A DNA stretch of 64,000 nt from Halorubrum amylolyticum (GCF_004114995.1 NZ_SDJP01000003.1:148001-212000); one strand, 5' to 3'. Counted from the first letter of the stretch, positions 16,741 through 25,589 are shown. Program-made: numbers and translations. The notes: a model not told the origin generated them from the letters alone.

Positions 16741-17075
16741 CACGACACCTTCGGCCCCACGAAGAAGCCGTCTTGAGTCTCCTCGGCGTTCGACAGCGCC
16801 TCCTTCTGCGTGAGCCCCGCTTCGACCTCGTCGGGGCGCATCACGTTGACGAGCTCCGCTTCGCGCTCCGTCTCGGGCACCTCGTCCAGCGCCTCGAAGT
16901 AGTCGAGAATGTCGCCGAATTGGTCGGCGAACGCCGCGACCTCGTCGTCGTCGAGCCGCACGCGGGCCAGATCCGCGACGTGTCGGACTTCCTCGGCGTC
17001 GACGGCGGCCGCGGCGTCGTCGCCCCCGTCGGGCGCCTCCCCCGCGTCGTCCGCCGACTCGGACGTATCGCTCAT
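16740..17075 (-). CDS. gatC: glutamyl-tRNA(Gln) amidotransferase subunit C
   Basis: The 111-residue product matches GatC, the small belt-like subunit that wraps GatA and GatB. An acidic N-terminal extension (residues 1-28, Asp/Ala-rich) precedes the core EVRHVADLARVRLDDDEVAAF and the C-terminal part with LTQKEALSNA and DGFFVGPKV, which is the most conserved end. It overlaps gatA by 1 base and is thus co-translated. Confidence 0.92.
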   Translation of the reverse strand: MSDTSESADDAGEAPDGGDDAAAAVDAEEVRHVADLARVRLDDDEVAAFADQFGDILDYFEALDEVPETEREAELVNVMRPDEVEAGLTQKEALSNAEETQDGFFVGPKVS

Positions 17076-17163
17076 ACGATGAGGTGTCCCGGGCCGGGAG
17101 TAAGGGTTTCGGAACGTCGCATCGGTCGGCCGCGACGGACGCCGCTGTCGACCGCCCTATCCC

Positions 17164-17598
17164 TCACTGCACGGCGTCGACGAAGGAGAGCCAGCGCTCG
17201 TGCCCCTCGAGCGTCGCGGCACGGTGTTCGTCGGCGAAATCTGGGTGCCGGATCGTCTCCAAGGCGTTCATCGCCCGGTCGATCCCGACGATCTCGTCGG
17301 CGAGCGCCTCGGCCGTCCCGCGGTCGATCGGGGCGTCGGAGCCGTCGTCCGCGTCCCGAGGGTCCCCCCGAAGCCGGTCAATCCGACGTTCGCGCTCCGC
17401 GCGGAGGGTCGCTTTCACCGACGATACCTTCCGGTCAACCTCGGGCGGGACCGTCTCGATCGCCCGCGTCTCCACGATGAACTCGGAGAGGTCGACCGCG
17501 GCCCCGTCGATGGTCACCGTGTCCGGGACCGACGCGCCGACCGTCGCGCTCCGACTGGTGACCCGATCGAGTACCGCCTCCCGCTCGGACTCGTCCAT
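17164..17598 (-). CDS. haloarchaeal DUF5788 protein
   Basis: The 144-residue acidic, mostly helical soluble protein contains VDRKVSSVKATLRAERERRIDRL (residues about 54-76) and ALADEIVGIDRAMNALETI. I recall this family as DUF5788. No catalytic residues or membrane segments are apparent. It lies 88 nt downstream of the gatC start region and has its own start. Function unknown. Confidence 0.72.
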   Translation of the reverse strand: MDESEREAVLDRVTSRSATVGASVPDTVTIDGAAVDLSEFIVETRAIETVPPEVDRKVSSVKATLRAERERRIDRLRGDPRDADDGSDAPIDRGTAEALADEIVGIDRAMNALETIRHPDFADEHRAATLEGHERWLSFVDAVQ

Positions 17599-17649
17599 GG
17601 GGGTCCCTTCGGAGCCGGCGCGAAAATGGGCTGCGGTGGCGTCCCGCGG

Positions 17650-17932
17650 TCACTCGCTCGTCGACCCGTCGGTGCGGACCGTCACTACGGGCGGGTCTGC
17701 CAACCGGACCACCTTCTCCGTGACGCTGCCGAGGAGGTAGCGCCCCGACACCGGTCCGCCGTGGGTCCCCAGCACCACGAGGTCGGCGTCGTTCGCGTCG
17801 GCGTATTCGAGGATGACCGCGTGCGGGTTGCCCGACGCGACGGCCGTCGTCGTACTCACCGACCGTGCCGTGTTCCGCCGCGGCCTTCGACCCGTCGCTC
17901 CCGTCCGTCGGATGCAGTATCTTGTCGTACAT
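17650..17932 (-). pseudogene. universal stress protein, deleted and frameshifted
   Basis: The start MYDKILHPTDGSDGSKAAAEHG is the normal N-terminus of a UspA protein. After about 25 codons the frame is lost. The C-terminal part resumes in another frame (AVASGNPHAVILEYADAND, then GTHGGPVSGRYLLGSVTEKVV), with the ATP-binding G-x2-G-x9-G-S pattern largely kept. About 50-60 residues between the two are gone. An intact paralog is at 62457-62906. Confidence 0.85.
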
Positions 17933-18042
17933 CGTCCCACCAACGTGGACGTTCGACCGGCCGTGACAAAAACGCACCACCGGATCGGTGAGGAGACCGC
18001 CGCACGCGGTTGAGAGTCGGGTCGCCTGCCGCGGCGAGGCGC

Positions 18043-19197
18043 CTACAGCAGGTCGTTCGAGACCAGCCGGTCGACCGCCTCGCGGAGACGCCGTTCGCTG
18101 GCGGCGTACGAGATCCGAGCGTGGCCCGGCGCGTTGAACGCGCTGCCGGGGACGCAGGCGACGGACGCCTCCTCGATGGCGGCCTCGCACCACGCCTGAT
18201 CGTCCTCATCGACGGGGATCATCATGTAGAAGGCGCCGTCGCCCACGTCGACGTCGACGCCGTGCTCGTCGAACAGGTCGACGAGGAGGTCGCGGCGGTC
18301 GCGGAACGCGTCGCGCATCTCCGTGACCGACTCGTCGGTGTTCTCCAGCGCCTCGACGCCCGCGCGCTGGACGAAGTTGACCGCGCAGGAGACGGAGTGC
18401 GAGTGGAGCTTGCCGGCCTGCCCGACGAACTCGTCGGTCGCGTGGAAGTAGCCGAGCCGCCAGCCGGTCATCGAGTACGCCTTCGAGAAGCCGTTGATCG
18501 TGACGGTGCGGTCGGCCATCCCGTCGAGGCTCGCCAGCGAGACGTGGTCGGCGTCGTAGGTGATCCGCTCGTAGATCTCGTCGGAGATCACGGCGATGTC
18601 GTGTTCCACAGCGAGGTCGCGGACGCCCTCCAAGGCAGTCTCCGAAAAGACGGCGCCGGTGGGGTTCGACGGGGAGTTGACGACGAGCAGCTCGGTGTCG
18701 TCCGAGACCGTCTCCGCGAGCGCGTCGAGCGCCGGTTCGAGCTGGAACCCGTGCGGTGCCAGATCGACCCGCGAGAGGTCGGCACCGGCGAGCTTCGCCA
18801 TCGCCTCGTAGGAGACCCACGCCGGGTCGAGGAGGACGACCTCGTCACCGTCGTCGATCAGGGTCTGGAACGTCTCGTACAGCGCCTGCTTGCCGCCGGG
18901 GGTGACGATCACCTCGTCGGCGTCGGCGTCGATCCCGTCGCCGCGGAGCTTTTCTGCGATCGCTTCCTTGAGTTCGGGAATCCCGTTCGAGGAGGTGTAC
19001 CCCGTGTGACCGGCGTCGAGGGCGTCCTTGCCCGCCTCGACGACGTTCTCCGGCGTGTCGAAGTCGGGCTCGCCGACCGAGAGGTCGACGATGTCGGCGC
19101 CCTCGGCCTCTTTCTCCGCCGCGAGGTTCGATATCGCCAGCGTGGCGCTGGGCTCTACGCGTCCGATCCGGTCCGAGAAGTCGTATGCGTCGCTCAT
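18043..19197 (-). CDS. class I/II PLP-dependent aminotransferase (AspC-like)
   Basis: The 384-residue fold-type I aminotransferase has the PLP Lys in NGFSKAYSMTGWRLGY, the phosphate- and carboxylate-binding NSPSNPTG, and the pyridine-N Asp in ISDEIYE. It is closest in layout to archaeal aspartate/aromatic aminotransferases, moving the amino group between an amino acid and 2-oxoglutarate. The exact substrate is open. ATG 19195-19197 was chosen over the in-frame start 7 codons upstream. ribH lies 34 nt upstream on the same strand, so the two may be co-transcribed. Confidence 0.9.
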   Translation of the reverse strand: MSDAYDFSDRIGRVEPSATLAISNLAAEKEAEGADIVDLSVGEPDFDTPENVVEAGKDALDAGHTGYTSSNGIPELKEAIAEKLRGDGIDADADEVIVTPGGKQALYETFQTLIDDGDEVVLLDPAWVSYEAMAKLAGADLSRVDLAPHGFQLEPALDALAETVSDDTELLVVNSPSNPTGAVFSETALEGVRDLAVEHDIAVISDEIYERITYDADHVSLASLDGMADRTVTINGFSKAYSMTGWRLGYFHATDEFVGQAGKLHSHSVSCAVNFVQRAGVEALENTDESVTEMRDAFRDRRDLLVDLFDEHGVDVDVGDGAFYMMIPVDEDDQAWCEAAIEEASVACVPGSAFNAPGHARISYAASERRLREAVDRLVSNDLL

Positions 19198-19231
19198 TGT
19201 GGTGTCCTCCGGTCGCAACCGCGGGCGTCGC

Positions 19232-19636
19232 TCATTCGAGCTCCTCCGCGAGGTCGATCGCGGCCTCGGCCGCGTCCGCGCCCTTGTCGATGCGCTCGCG
19301 CGCCTCCGCGCCGGACATCCCCGGCCCGCTCACGCCGAACGTGACGGGGGTGTCGCGGTCGAGGCTCACCCGCGTGAGCTTGTCGGCGGTCGCGCTCGCG
19401 ATCACGTGATCGTGGTCGGTGTCGCCGGTGACGATGGCGCCGACCACCGCGACGGCGTCGACGTCGTCCCGGCGCGCCAGCCGGTCGGCGGCCAGCGGGC
19501 TGTCGTACGCCCCCGGCACGCTCAGCTCGTCGACGACGACGGCGTCGCGGTCGGCGGCCGCCTCGCGGGCGGCCTCGGCCATCGGTTCCGTGACGGAGTC
19601 GTTGAACCGCGCCACCACCAGTCCCAGCGAGACCAT
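19232..19636 (-). CDS. ribH: 6,7-dimethyl-8-ribityllumazine synthase
   Basis: The 134-residue product condenses the diaminouracil intermediate with dihydroxybutanone phosphate, the next-to-last step to riboflavin. Conserved elements are VARFNDSV near the N-terminus, the substrate loop in VPGAYDSPLA, VVGAIVTGDTDHDHV (with the catalytic His), and TFGVSGPG (usually FGVLT). It is shorter than many bacterial forms, as is usual in archaea, and would form pentamers or icosahedral shells. Confidence 0.92.
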   Translation of the reverse strand: MVSLGLVVARFNDSVTEPMAEAAREAAADRDAVVVDELSVPGAYDSPLAADRLARRDDVDAVAVVGAIVTGDTDHDHVIASATADKLTRVSLDRDTPVTFGVSGPGMSGAEARERIDKGADAAEAAIDLAEELE

Positions 19637-19887
19637 ACGCTCGCTCGCACCGGGGGCGGCAAAGGTCTACCGTTCGACCGCAGGGTTGCCGGACGAACGC
19701 GAACGGGACCAGAAACGGTGGCGGTGGGGATCGGCGAGCCGGCCGCGGGGACCGCGCCACGCCCTTCGAGTCCCCGTGCAGGGTTCGAAGCCGCCATCGA
19801 TGCGGACCGTGAACGCACCTCTCCCACCCTCCCGATCGGCGCGCAGTCACGGAAGCTAAACCGCTCGACGCCGTACCTCGCCCGTAT

Positions 19888-20217
19888 ATGCAGTTCTGTG
19901 ACGACTGCGGCTCGATGATGGTCTCTCGCGACGGAGAGATGGTGTGTCAGAACGACGACTGCGGCGCCACCACCGAGCGCGACGAGGCGCTCGCCGCCGA
20001 GTTCGAGTCGACGACCGAACAGACCGGCAACGAGGTGATCGAGACGGAAGAGGGCGCGAACTTCGAGGGGAAACCGACCGCCGACGACGTCGTCTGCGAC
20101 GAGTGCGGCCACGGCGAGGCGTGGTACACGATCAAACAGACCGGCGCCGCCGACGAGCCCCCGACGCGGTTCTTCAAGTGCAAGGAGTGCGGGCACCGAT
20201 GGAGGGGGTATAACTGA
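19888..20217 (+). CDS. tfs: transcription factor S (TFS, RpoM-like)
   Basis: The 109-residue protein has two zinc ribbons. The N-terminal one is CDDCGSMM with CQNDDCG, and the C-terminal TFIIS-like one is CDECGHGEAWY with FFKCKECGHRW. TFS stimulates transcript cleavage by stalled archaeal RNA polymerase. The Asp-Glu pair that reaches the active site (usually RSADE in TFIIS) is not seen as such: the region reads KQTGAADEPPTRF, which keeps D-E. It appears leaderless and divergent from ribH. Confidence 0.92.
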   Translation: MQFCDDCGSMMVSRDGEMVCQNDDCGATTERDEALAAEFESTTEQTGNEVIETEEGANFEGKPTADDVVCDECGHGEAWYTIKQTGAADEPPTRFFKCKECGHRWRGYN

Positions 20218-20224
20218 CCGATAT

Positions 20225-20875
20225 TTACAAGTTGTCCCGCAACCCCGCCCCGAAAAACCCCGCCACATTCTCCCCAACGTCGCCCGCCCGCCCGACAAAG
20301 AAGTGGTCCGACTCGAACGCGACCGTCTCGATCTCCAGTTCCTCGGCCCGCTCCACTACGGGCTCCCAGTCGGCCGTCGAGTCGCGGGTCGCGTACAGGA
20401 GTCGGGTCGTCACGCCGAGATCGACGAGGTCGTCGAGGGTCGCGACCGCGTCGACGTCGGGGGTCAGCCGCGCGGTCGGCGCGAGCGCGCAGACCCCGGC
20501 GAGTCCGGGGCGGGACGCCGCCGTGACGAGCGCGACCGTCGCCCCGAACGAGAAGCCGAACAGCCCGACGCGCTCGTAGCGCGCGACCGCCCAGTCGACC
20601 GCCTTGTCGGCGTCGGTGCTCTCGCCGTACCCCTCGTCCCAGTCGCCGTAGTCGAACCGGAGGCAGTCGATCTCCCGGTCGGTCAGGGCGTCGCTGACGG
20701 CGGTGAGGCGCTCGTCGCCGCGGTGGCCGCGCTGCTGCGGGTGCGGCGGGCAGGCGACGACGACGCTGTCGGCGCGAGGGCCGTCGCCGGTGGCGTCGCC
20801 ACCGCTGTCGCTCGCGGCGGTGTCGAGGGTGGCGCGCACGTCGCGGCCGCCGGGAATCAGGACGGTGTCGCTCAC
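20225..20875 (-). CDS. alpha/beta hydrolase
   Basis: The 216-residue hydrolase has the nucleophile elbow GFSFGA, a likely catalytic Asp in LYATRDSTADW and a His in ESDHFFVG. It starts at GTG 20873-20875. CPPHPQQRGHRGDE near residue 45 resembles the oxyanion loop (HGxG-like) of the dienelactone-hydrolase-like family. The substrate is unknown. It converges with tfs with 7 nt between stops. Confidence 0.82.
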   Translation of the reverse strand: MSDTVLIPGGRDVRATLDTAASDSGGDATGDGPRADSVVVACPPHPQQRGHRGDERLTAVSDALTDREIDCLRFDYGDWDEGYGESTDADKAVDWAVARYERVGLFGFSFGATVALVTAASRPGLAGVCALAPTARLTPDVDAVATLDDLVDLGVTTRLLYATRDSTADWEPVVERAEELEIETVAFESDHFFVGRAGDVGENVAGFFGAGLRDNL

Positions 20876-20898
20876 GGGTTACGAAGCGCGTCGCCGCG

Positions 20899-21297
20899 TC
20901 AGGGGACTCGCGTCACGCGATCGACGCCGTCGAGGTCGGCGAGGTCGTCCGCGAGCGCCTCCTGATCGACGTTCGCCTCGTAGTAGAACACGAGGTCGAA
21001 GGCCCCGTCGCGGAGGAGCTGCTGGCACTCCCAGACGAACGCCTCGTCGTCGAGGGTGCGCCCCTGGAACTGGTTCGACGAGAAGTCCGTGTCGTCGTTT
21101 CCGGCCTCGATATACGCCTCGCCCTTCCCGGCGTGGTCGGCGATGACCTCGTTGATCGCGACCGTGAGCTCGTGCATCTCCAGGTCTTCTTCCCCGCCGA
21201 GCGTCGTGTGAACGATACAGCCCGCGAGTTCGATGTCGCCCGGCTCCAGCAGCGCCTTCGTCCGCGCGTAGAGGTCGGCGTCGACGGTCTCGCTCAT
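20899..21297 (-). CDS. haloarchaeal DUF5778 protein
   Basis: The 132-residue product starts at ATG 21295-21297 (the longer frame is non-homologous). It contains a conserved middle (IVHTTLGGEEDLEMHELTVAINEVIADH) and a C-terminal part with FVWECQQLLRDGAFDLVFYYEA. I recall the family as DUF5778. The alternating strands suggest a small alpha/beta fold. No function is known. It lies 23 nt upstream of the hydrolase on the same strand. Confidence 0.75.
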   Translation of the reverse strand: MSETVDADLYARTKALLEPGDIELAGCIVHTTLGGEEDLEMHELTVAINEVIADHAGKGEAYIEAGNDDTDFSSNQFQGRTLDDEAFVWECQQLLRDGAFDLVFYYEANVDQEALADDLADLDGVDRVTRVP

Positions 21298-21512
21298 GGC
21301 CGATTGTTCCGGCTCCCGAGATAAACGGGTAACGATTCGGGCGGGTGTGCGGCCTCCGGATCGACGGCGACATGCCGCGGAGCGCGACTCACCGTCCCGA
21401 CGACACGACCACCTCGCCGGCTCCGCCGTCCGACCCGTCGCCCCCGTTTTCTGGACGGCCACAGACAGTAGGTTTATCCATTTTTCGAACCCGAATATGA
21501 GAGGGGACGAAC

Positions 21513-23363
21513 GTGACAAGCCAATTGATCCCACTCGTAGCGGCGATCATCGCGATCGGAATTCTCGCTCAGTTGCTTGCGGACCGCTTCGAAGTGCCAA
21601 GTATCGTGTTTCTCCTCGTTGCGGGGATCGTACTCGGTCCCGAAGGGTTCGGGGTCATCACGCCCGACACGTTCGCGTCACTCCCGGCTATCGTCGGCCT
21701 CTCGGTCGCCATAATCGTCTTCGAGGGCGCCTTCCACCTCCGGGTAGAGAACATCCGGCAGGCCTCGAAAGCGAGCGTTCGCCTCGTCTCGATCGGTGCG
21801 GCCATTTCGCTGCTGGGGACGGCACTCGTCGTGCGGTTTGCGCTCGGTGCCGCTTGGGACGTTGCGTTCCTCATCGGTGCGCTCCTCGTCGCGACCGGTC
21901 CGACCGTCATCACGCCGATCCTCCAGGTCGTCCCGGTTCGCGACCGAGTAGCGACGGCCCTCGAGACGGAAGGTATCGTCAACGACGTGACCGCGGCTAT
22001 CCTCGCCGTCGTCGTCTTCAAGATCATGCAGTTGGAGGAGCCGACGGTGTCCGCGTTTCTCGAGCTGTTCATCGAACGGATCGGAGCCGGCGTTGGAATC
22101 GGTGTGCTCGTGGCGGCCATCATCTGGATCATTCTCAAATACATCGACCTCTCACCGGGGGACGCACCGCGAAATGCACGGCTCGTCGTTTTGGCTGGCG
22201 CGCTCGTCGCGTTCGGTGCCGCTGATACCGTCGCCAGCGAAGCCGGGGTCGCCGCCGTCGCGACGGCCGGCATTATACTCGGTAACAGCGATATTCCATA
22301 CGAAGATCAGATAGCGGAATTCAAAGGAGACGTCACGCTTATCGTCCTTTCGTTCGTCTTCATTACGCTCGCAGCATTGCTTCAGTTCAGCGACCTACTC
22401 GCGCTGGGTGTCGGCGGGCTGATCGTCGCTGTCGCCGTTATCTTCCTCATCCGTCCGCTGGACGTGTTCGTCTCGACCAGAGGGGCCAATTTCACGTCTT
22501 CCGAACGGCTGTTCGTCAGTTTCGTGGGGCCACGGGGAATCATTCCCGCCTCGGTCGCGACTCTGTTCGCGGTCGAGCTACAGAGTGCAGGAGAGACGGA
22601 GGCCGCGACGCTCCTCGTTGGGACCGTCTTTCTCGTTATCTTTACGACCGTTGCATTACAAGGCGGGTTTGCCCGACAGATCGCGGAATACCTCGACGTG
22701 ATACCAATGCGTGTACTCATCATCGGCAGTGGGCAAGTCGGCCGCGAGGTCGCTGCCCGGCTCGAAAACAGGGGAGAGAACGTCGTCATCATTGAAAACG
22801 ACGAACAAGCCGTCGAACGGGCTCGCAGTGAGGGGCTCACGGTACACATCGGTGACGGAAGCGACGTGGAGATCCTGCGCTCGGCTGGCATCGAAAATGC
22901 CAAGACCGTCGTCGCGGCGACGGGTGACGACAAGGTGAATCTGTTCGTTGGTCAGCAGGCCACCACGAACTTCGACGTCGAGCGAGTGGTCTGCCGCGCT
23001 AACGAGCCGGATAACGTCGAGGCGTTTAAGGATCTCGGCGCCGACATCATCTCTTCAACGCACGCGACGGCCCAAGCCATCGACAACGTGATCGAGCGTC
23101 CGTCGATGGCCCGGTGGACCGACATGCTCGGCGAGGAGGGAGACGTCCAAGAGGTGGCGCTCACGAACGAGGAGTTCGTTAACCACTCGCTCGAGGAGGT
23201 CGGGCCGAAGCTCCCGGGACGCTGCCTCGTCGTCCTCGTCACTCACGACAGTGAATCGTTTGTCCCTGAGCCGACATACGTTCTCAAGGAAAGCGACCGA
23301 CTCACGCTCGTCGGCGAGTTCCAGGCGGTCCAGTCCGGAGTGGCGCTCGTCCGCGGTGAGTGA
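21513..23363 (+). CDS. CPA1-type Na+/H+ antiporter fused to TrkA-N/TrkA-C (RCK) domains
   Basis: The 616-residue product has about 12 membrane helices up to residue 390, with the transport-site motif EGIVNDVTAA (Asn-Asp, as in electroneutral CPA1 exchangers). A Rossmann RCK domain follows (IIGSGQVGREVA, then the acidic VIIENDEQAVERA), and a TrkA-C domain ends the chain. It probably exports Na+ for H+ under nucleotide or ligand control. The start is GTG 21513. GC and codon use (more CAT, GAA and ATA-like codons) are lower than in the neighbours. Right after its stop lies a relic of another mutY tail, which suggests the gene was brought in together with a foreign mutY end. Confidence 0.88.
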   Translation: MTSQLIPLVAAIIAIGILAQLLADRFEVPSIVFLLVAGIVLGPEGFGVITPDTFASLPAIVGLSVAIIVFEGAFHLRVENIRQASKASVRLVSIGAAISLLGTALVVRFALGAAWDVAFLIGALLVATGPTVITPILQVVPVRDRVATALETEGIVNDVTAAILAVVVFKIMQLEEPTVSAFLELFIERIGAGVGIGVLVAAIIWIILKYIDLSPGDAPRNARLVVLAGALVAFGAADTVASEAGVAAVATAGIILGNSDIPYEDQIAEFKGDVTLIVLSFVFITLAALLQFSDLLALGVGGLIVAVAVIFLIRPLDVFVSTRGANFTSSERLFVSFVGPRGIIPASVATLFAVELQSAGETEAATLLVGTVFLVIFTTVALQGGFARQIAEYLDVIPMRVLIIGSGQVGREVAARLENRGENVVIIENDEQAVERARSEGLTVHIGDGSDVEILRSAGIENAKTVVAATGDDKVNLFVGQQATTNFDVERVVCRANEPDNVEAFKDLGADIISSTHATAQAIDNVIERPSMARWTDMLGEEGDVQEVALTNEEFVNHSLEEVGPKLPGRCLVVLVTHDSESFVPEPTYVLKESDRLTLVGEFQAVQSGVALVRGE

Positions 23364-23504
23364 CAGGAGTCCGCGGAGCCACGTCCGTCCGTACTCGCCG
23401 TCAAGCGCGTAATCGACTCGAATCTCCGGTCCGAGCTCGTCCAGCGACAGCGTCTCGTGGTCTCTCAGGACTCGAATGGTTCTCCTCCTAACGAACCGAC
23501 GTAG
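23364..23504 (-). pseudogene. relic of a second mutY 3' end
   Basis: On the reverse strand one frame reads RRFVRRRTIRVLRDHETLSL and then DELGPEIRVDYALDGEYGRTWLRGLL split over 46 residues. It aligns without gaps to the C-terminal part of the intact MutY just upstream (RRQFRGRIVRLLGEHDEMEL, then IRVDYTPDGEHGREWLQGLL). The match ends at the antiporter stop codon and is cut by an in-frame TGA on its other side. It is diverged in sequence, so it is not a recent tandem copy. Confidence 0.8.
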
Positions 23505-23549
23505 TCTTCGAGCGTGTCATAGTCCTTCTCGTATGTGAGTCGTTCAGCA

Positions 23550-23564
23550 AGTCTGATTCAGACT
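23550..23564. repeat. 15-bp near-palindrome at the mutY stop codon
   Basis: AGTCTGATTCAGACT has 7-bp arms around one central base and overlaps the last codons of mutY. It may be a small terminator-like hairpin or a recombination scar. Confidence 0.4.
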
Positions 23565-24522
23565 ACTGGAGTCGAGCAGTTGTCTGCTCGTTCCGTTCCT
23601 CAATCTGGACGAGGCCGTCGTCGGCGAGGTCCGAAAGCAGACCTTGAAGCCACTCTCGCCCGTGCTCACCATCCGGTGTGTAGTCAACGCGAATTCGATG
23701 GCCAAGTGTGTCCAGCTCCATCTCGTCGTGTTCGCCGAGGAGTCGAACGATCCGCCCGCGGAACTGTCGCCTGCTCCCCTCGAAGCTCGGTTGTGTCGGA
23801 ACGTCTGGTGCGGTGAAGTCGCCGGTCTGGTACGCGTGACACCACTCGCGCCACGGGCAACTGGCCTCGTCACACCGTGGTTTCTTCCCGCAGGCGACAC
23901 CGCCGAGTTCCATAATCGCGTTGTTCCAGATTCGGGACTTTCCGGCCGGCATGAGGGCGTTCGAAACGGTTTCGTAATCCGGATCGTCTGCATTATGGAT
24001 TTCTGCAAATGCGCGGTGAAGCACGCGCTTCACGTTGGTGTCGACGACGGCGTCGCCGTTGTCGAACGCGAACGACGCCACCGCGTTGGCGGTGTAGGGG
24101 CCGACCCCCATCAGCTCCTGCAGCTCTGCGGGGGACTCGGGGAACGTCCCGTCGTAGTCGTCCTCGACCTGTCCGGCGGCCTCATGGAGGTACTTCGCGC
24201 GGTTGTTGTAGCCGAGCGAGTGGTCCGACCAGAACGCGACCACGTCGCCGCGGTCGGCCTCGGCCAGCGCCCCGGTCGTCGGCCACTCCTCGACGAAGTC
24301 CTCCCACGCGGGGACGACCCGGTCGAGTTGGGTCTGCTGGCTCATCACCTCGCTGACGAGGATCTCGTAGGGGTCCTCGGTGCGCCGCCACGGAAACTCG
24401 CGGTGGTCGGCCTCGTACCAGTCGACGAGCGCCTCGCGGACCGCGTCGAGGTCGGCCGGCAGCTCGGGGGCGTCGCCGTCATTGAGGTCCCTCGTCGCGG
24501 CGGCCGCGTCCGAGTCGGTCAT
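23563..24522 (-). CDS. mutY: A/G-specific adenine DNA glycosylase
   Basis: The 319-residue product removes adenine mispaired with 8-oxoguanine. The catalytic Glu is in VSEVMSQQTQ, the helix-hairpin-helix is LMGVGPYTANAVASF, and the Asp is in VVDTNVKRVLHR. The Fe-S cysteines read C-x5-C-x4-C-x5-C (CGKKPRC, then EASCPWREWC), slightly different from the usual spacing. The C-terminus ends in a small winged-helix-like domain rather than the bacterial NUDIX-like MutT domain, as in other haloarchaea. Confidence 0.93.
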   Translation of the reverse strand: MTDSDAAAATRDLNDGDAPELPADLDAVREALVDWYEADHREFPWRRTEDPYEILVSEVMSQQTQLDRVVPAWEDFVEEWPTTGALAEADRGDVVAFWSDHSLGYNNRAKYLHEAAGQVEDDYDGTFPESPAELQELMGVGPYTANAVASFAFDNGDAVVDTNVKRVLHRAFAEIHNADDPDYETVSNALMPAGKSRIWNNAIMELGGVACGKKPRCDEASCPWREWCHAYQTGDFTAPDVPTQPSFEGSRRQFRGRIVRLLGEHDEMELDTLGHRIRVDYTPDGEHGREWLQGLLSDLADDGLVQIEERNEQTTARLQ

Positions 24523-24547
24523 TACCGTCGGTCGGGCCGGCGGCGGT

Positions 24548-25339
24548 TTATCGGTGCTGGTCCGCGTCGGGGTGCTGGTCCGCGTCGGGGTGCTGGTCCG
24601 CGTCGGGGTGCCGGTCCGCGTCGGTGTGGTTGTCTGTGTCGGGGTGCCGGTCCGCGTCGGAGTGCCGGTCCGTGCTGGGGTCGACCGGCTCCATCGAGCG
24701 CGGGTCGCGGTCGGGACCCGGATACTCGCCGCCGACGGCCTCCGGATACAGTCCCGCCGGGGAGAACACGGTCGCGAACGCCCGCGGCTCGCGAACGCTC
24801 ACCGCCATCCGGCCTCGGAGCCCGGCGGCGGCCCGCGGACCCGTCAGCGACGGGTCGAGGCTCACGACCTGCATCGCGCCGCCGCGGTACGCCGACGCCA
24901 GCGCCGGATGGTCGCCCGCGGGCTGCGCCGCCGGCTCGCGCCACGCCGCGACCGCTTCGCGCCAGTCGGCCGCCAGCCCGTCGTCCGCGAACGCGGCGAT
25001 CACCGCCTCGGCGTCGTCGAGGAGCGGGTCGCTGGCGACCAGCGCCGTCCACGCGTGCGAGCGCAGCGCGTCGAGCGCCTCGCGGGCCGGCCCGCCGACG
25101 AGGAAGTCGGTCGCCAGCACGTCGGCGTCGGCGACGACGCGGGCCGGACTCGGCTCGCGGTCGGCGGAAGAGGGGTCAGCCGGAGCGGGGTCGGTGCCGG
25201 CGGCCGTGACGTCGACATCGGCGTCCTCGACGGCCTCGGCGGCGTCGGCGCTCGACCGGCGATCCGCGAGCGCTTCGCGCACCGCGTCGGCGGTGGCGTC
25301 GTACTCGCTCGCCCGCTCGAAGAGGTCGGCGAAGGGCAT
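24548..25339 (-). CDS. PIN-like haloarchaeal protein (DUF7384-like) with repeat tail
   Basis: The 263-residue product has a PIN-like core: ARVVADADVLATDFLVGG supplies the first Asp pair, and LVASDPLLDDAEAVIAAF and REAVAAWREPAAQ follow. I recall the family as DUF7384. The C-terminus is a run of HPDADQ-type hexapeptides encoded by seven 18-bp repeats. ATG 25337-25339 was chosen; an upstream in-frame ATG at 25537 would lie on top of the only TATA-like block and adds a non-conserved Pro/Arg-rich stretch. A role in RNA metabolism is inferred only from the fold. Confidence 0.7.
   Translation of the reverse strand: MPFADLFERASEYDATADAVREALADRRSSADAAEAVEDADVDVTAAGTDPAPADPSSADREPSPARVVADADVLATDFLVGGPAREALDALRSHAWTALVASDPLLDDAEAVIAAFADDGLAADWREAVAAWREPAAQPAGDHPALASAYRGGAMQVVSLDPSLTGPRAAAGLRGRMAVSVREPRAFATVFSPAGLYPEAVGGEYPGPDRDPRSMEPVDPSTDRHSDADRHPDTDNHTDADRHPDADQHPDADQHPDADQHR
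24554..24679. repeat. seven 18-bp tandem repeats
   Basis: The unit GTGCTGGTCCGCGTCGGG is present three times exactly (24554-24607) and then four times with changes (to 24679). It encodes the HPDADQ repeat at the C-terminus of the gene on the reverse strand. The graded decay suggests recent expansion at the 3' end of the gene. Confidence 0.85.
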
Positions 25340-25519
25340 GGGTGAGCCGTCGGCGTCCACGGGTATCGGGTTTGCGGCTGTCGCCGGGCCGCCGGGCCGC
25401 CGCGACGGTACCTCCGGCCGAACCGACGGCCTCTCCGGGCCTGTCGAACGGATCGACCCGGGCGTGCACGGAGGGAGACCGACCCCGGACTGTTCGATGA
25501 ACGGGACCGAATTCACCCG

Positions 25520-25562
25520 ATAACATAAATTAGACATATATTATTTTATTTTTATATGTATT
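25520..25562. promoter_or_regulatory. AT-rich promoter block
   Basis: The stretch contains AACATAAATTAGACATATATTATTTT-like sequence, almost free of G and C in a GC-rich genome. It could serve the PIN-like gene to the left (leader of about 180 nt) or an unannotated RNA to the right. Confidence 0.4.
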
Positions 25563-25589
25563 TCGGAGGCGACACGGTGAGAACCGATC

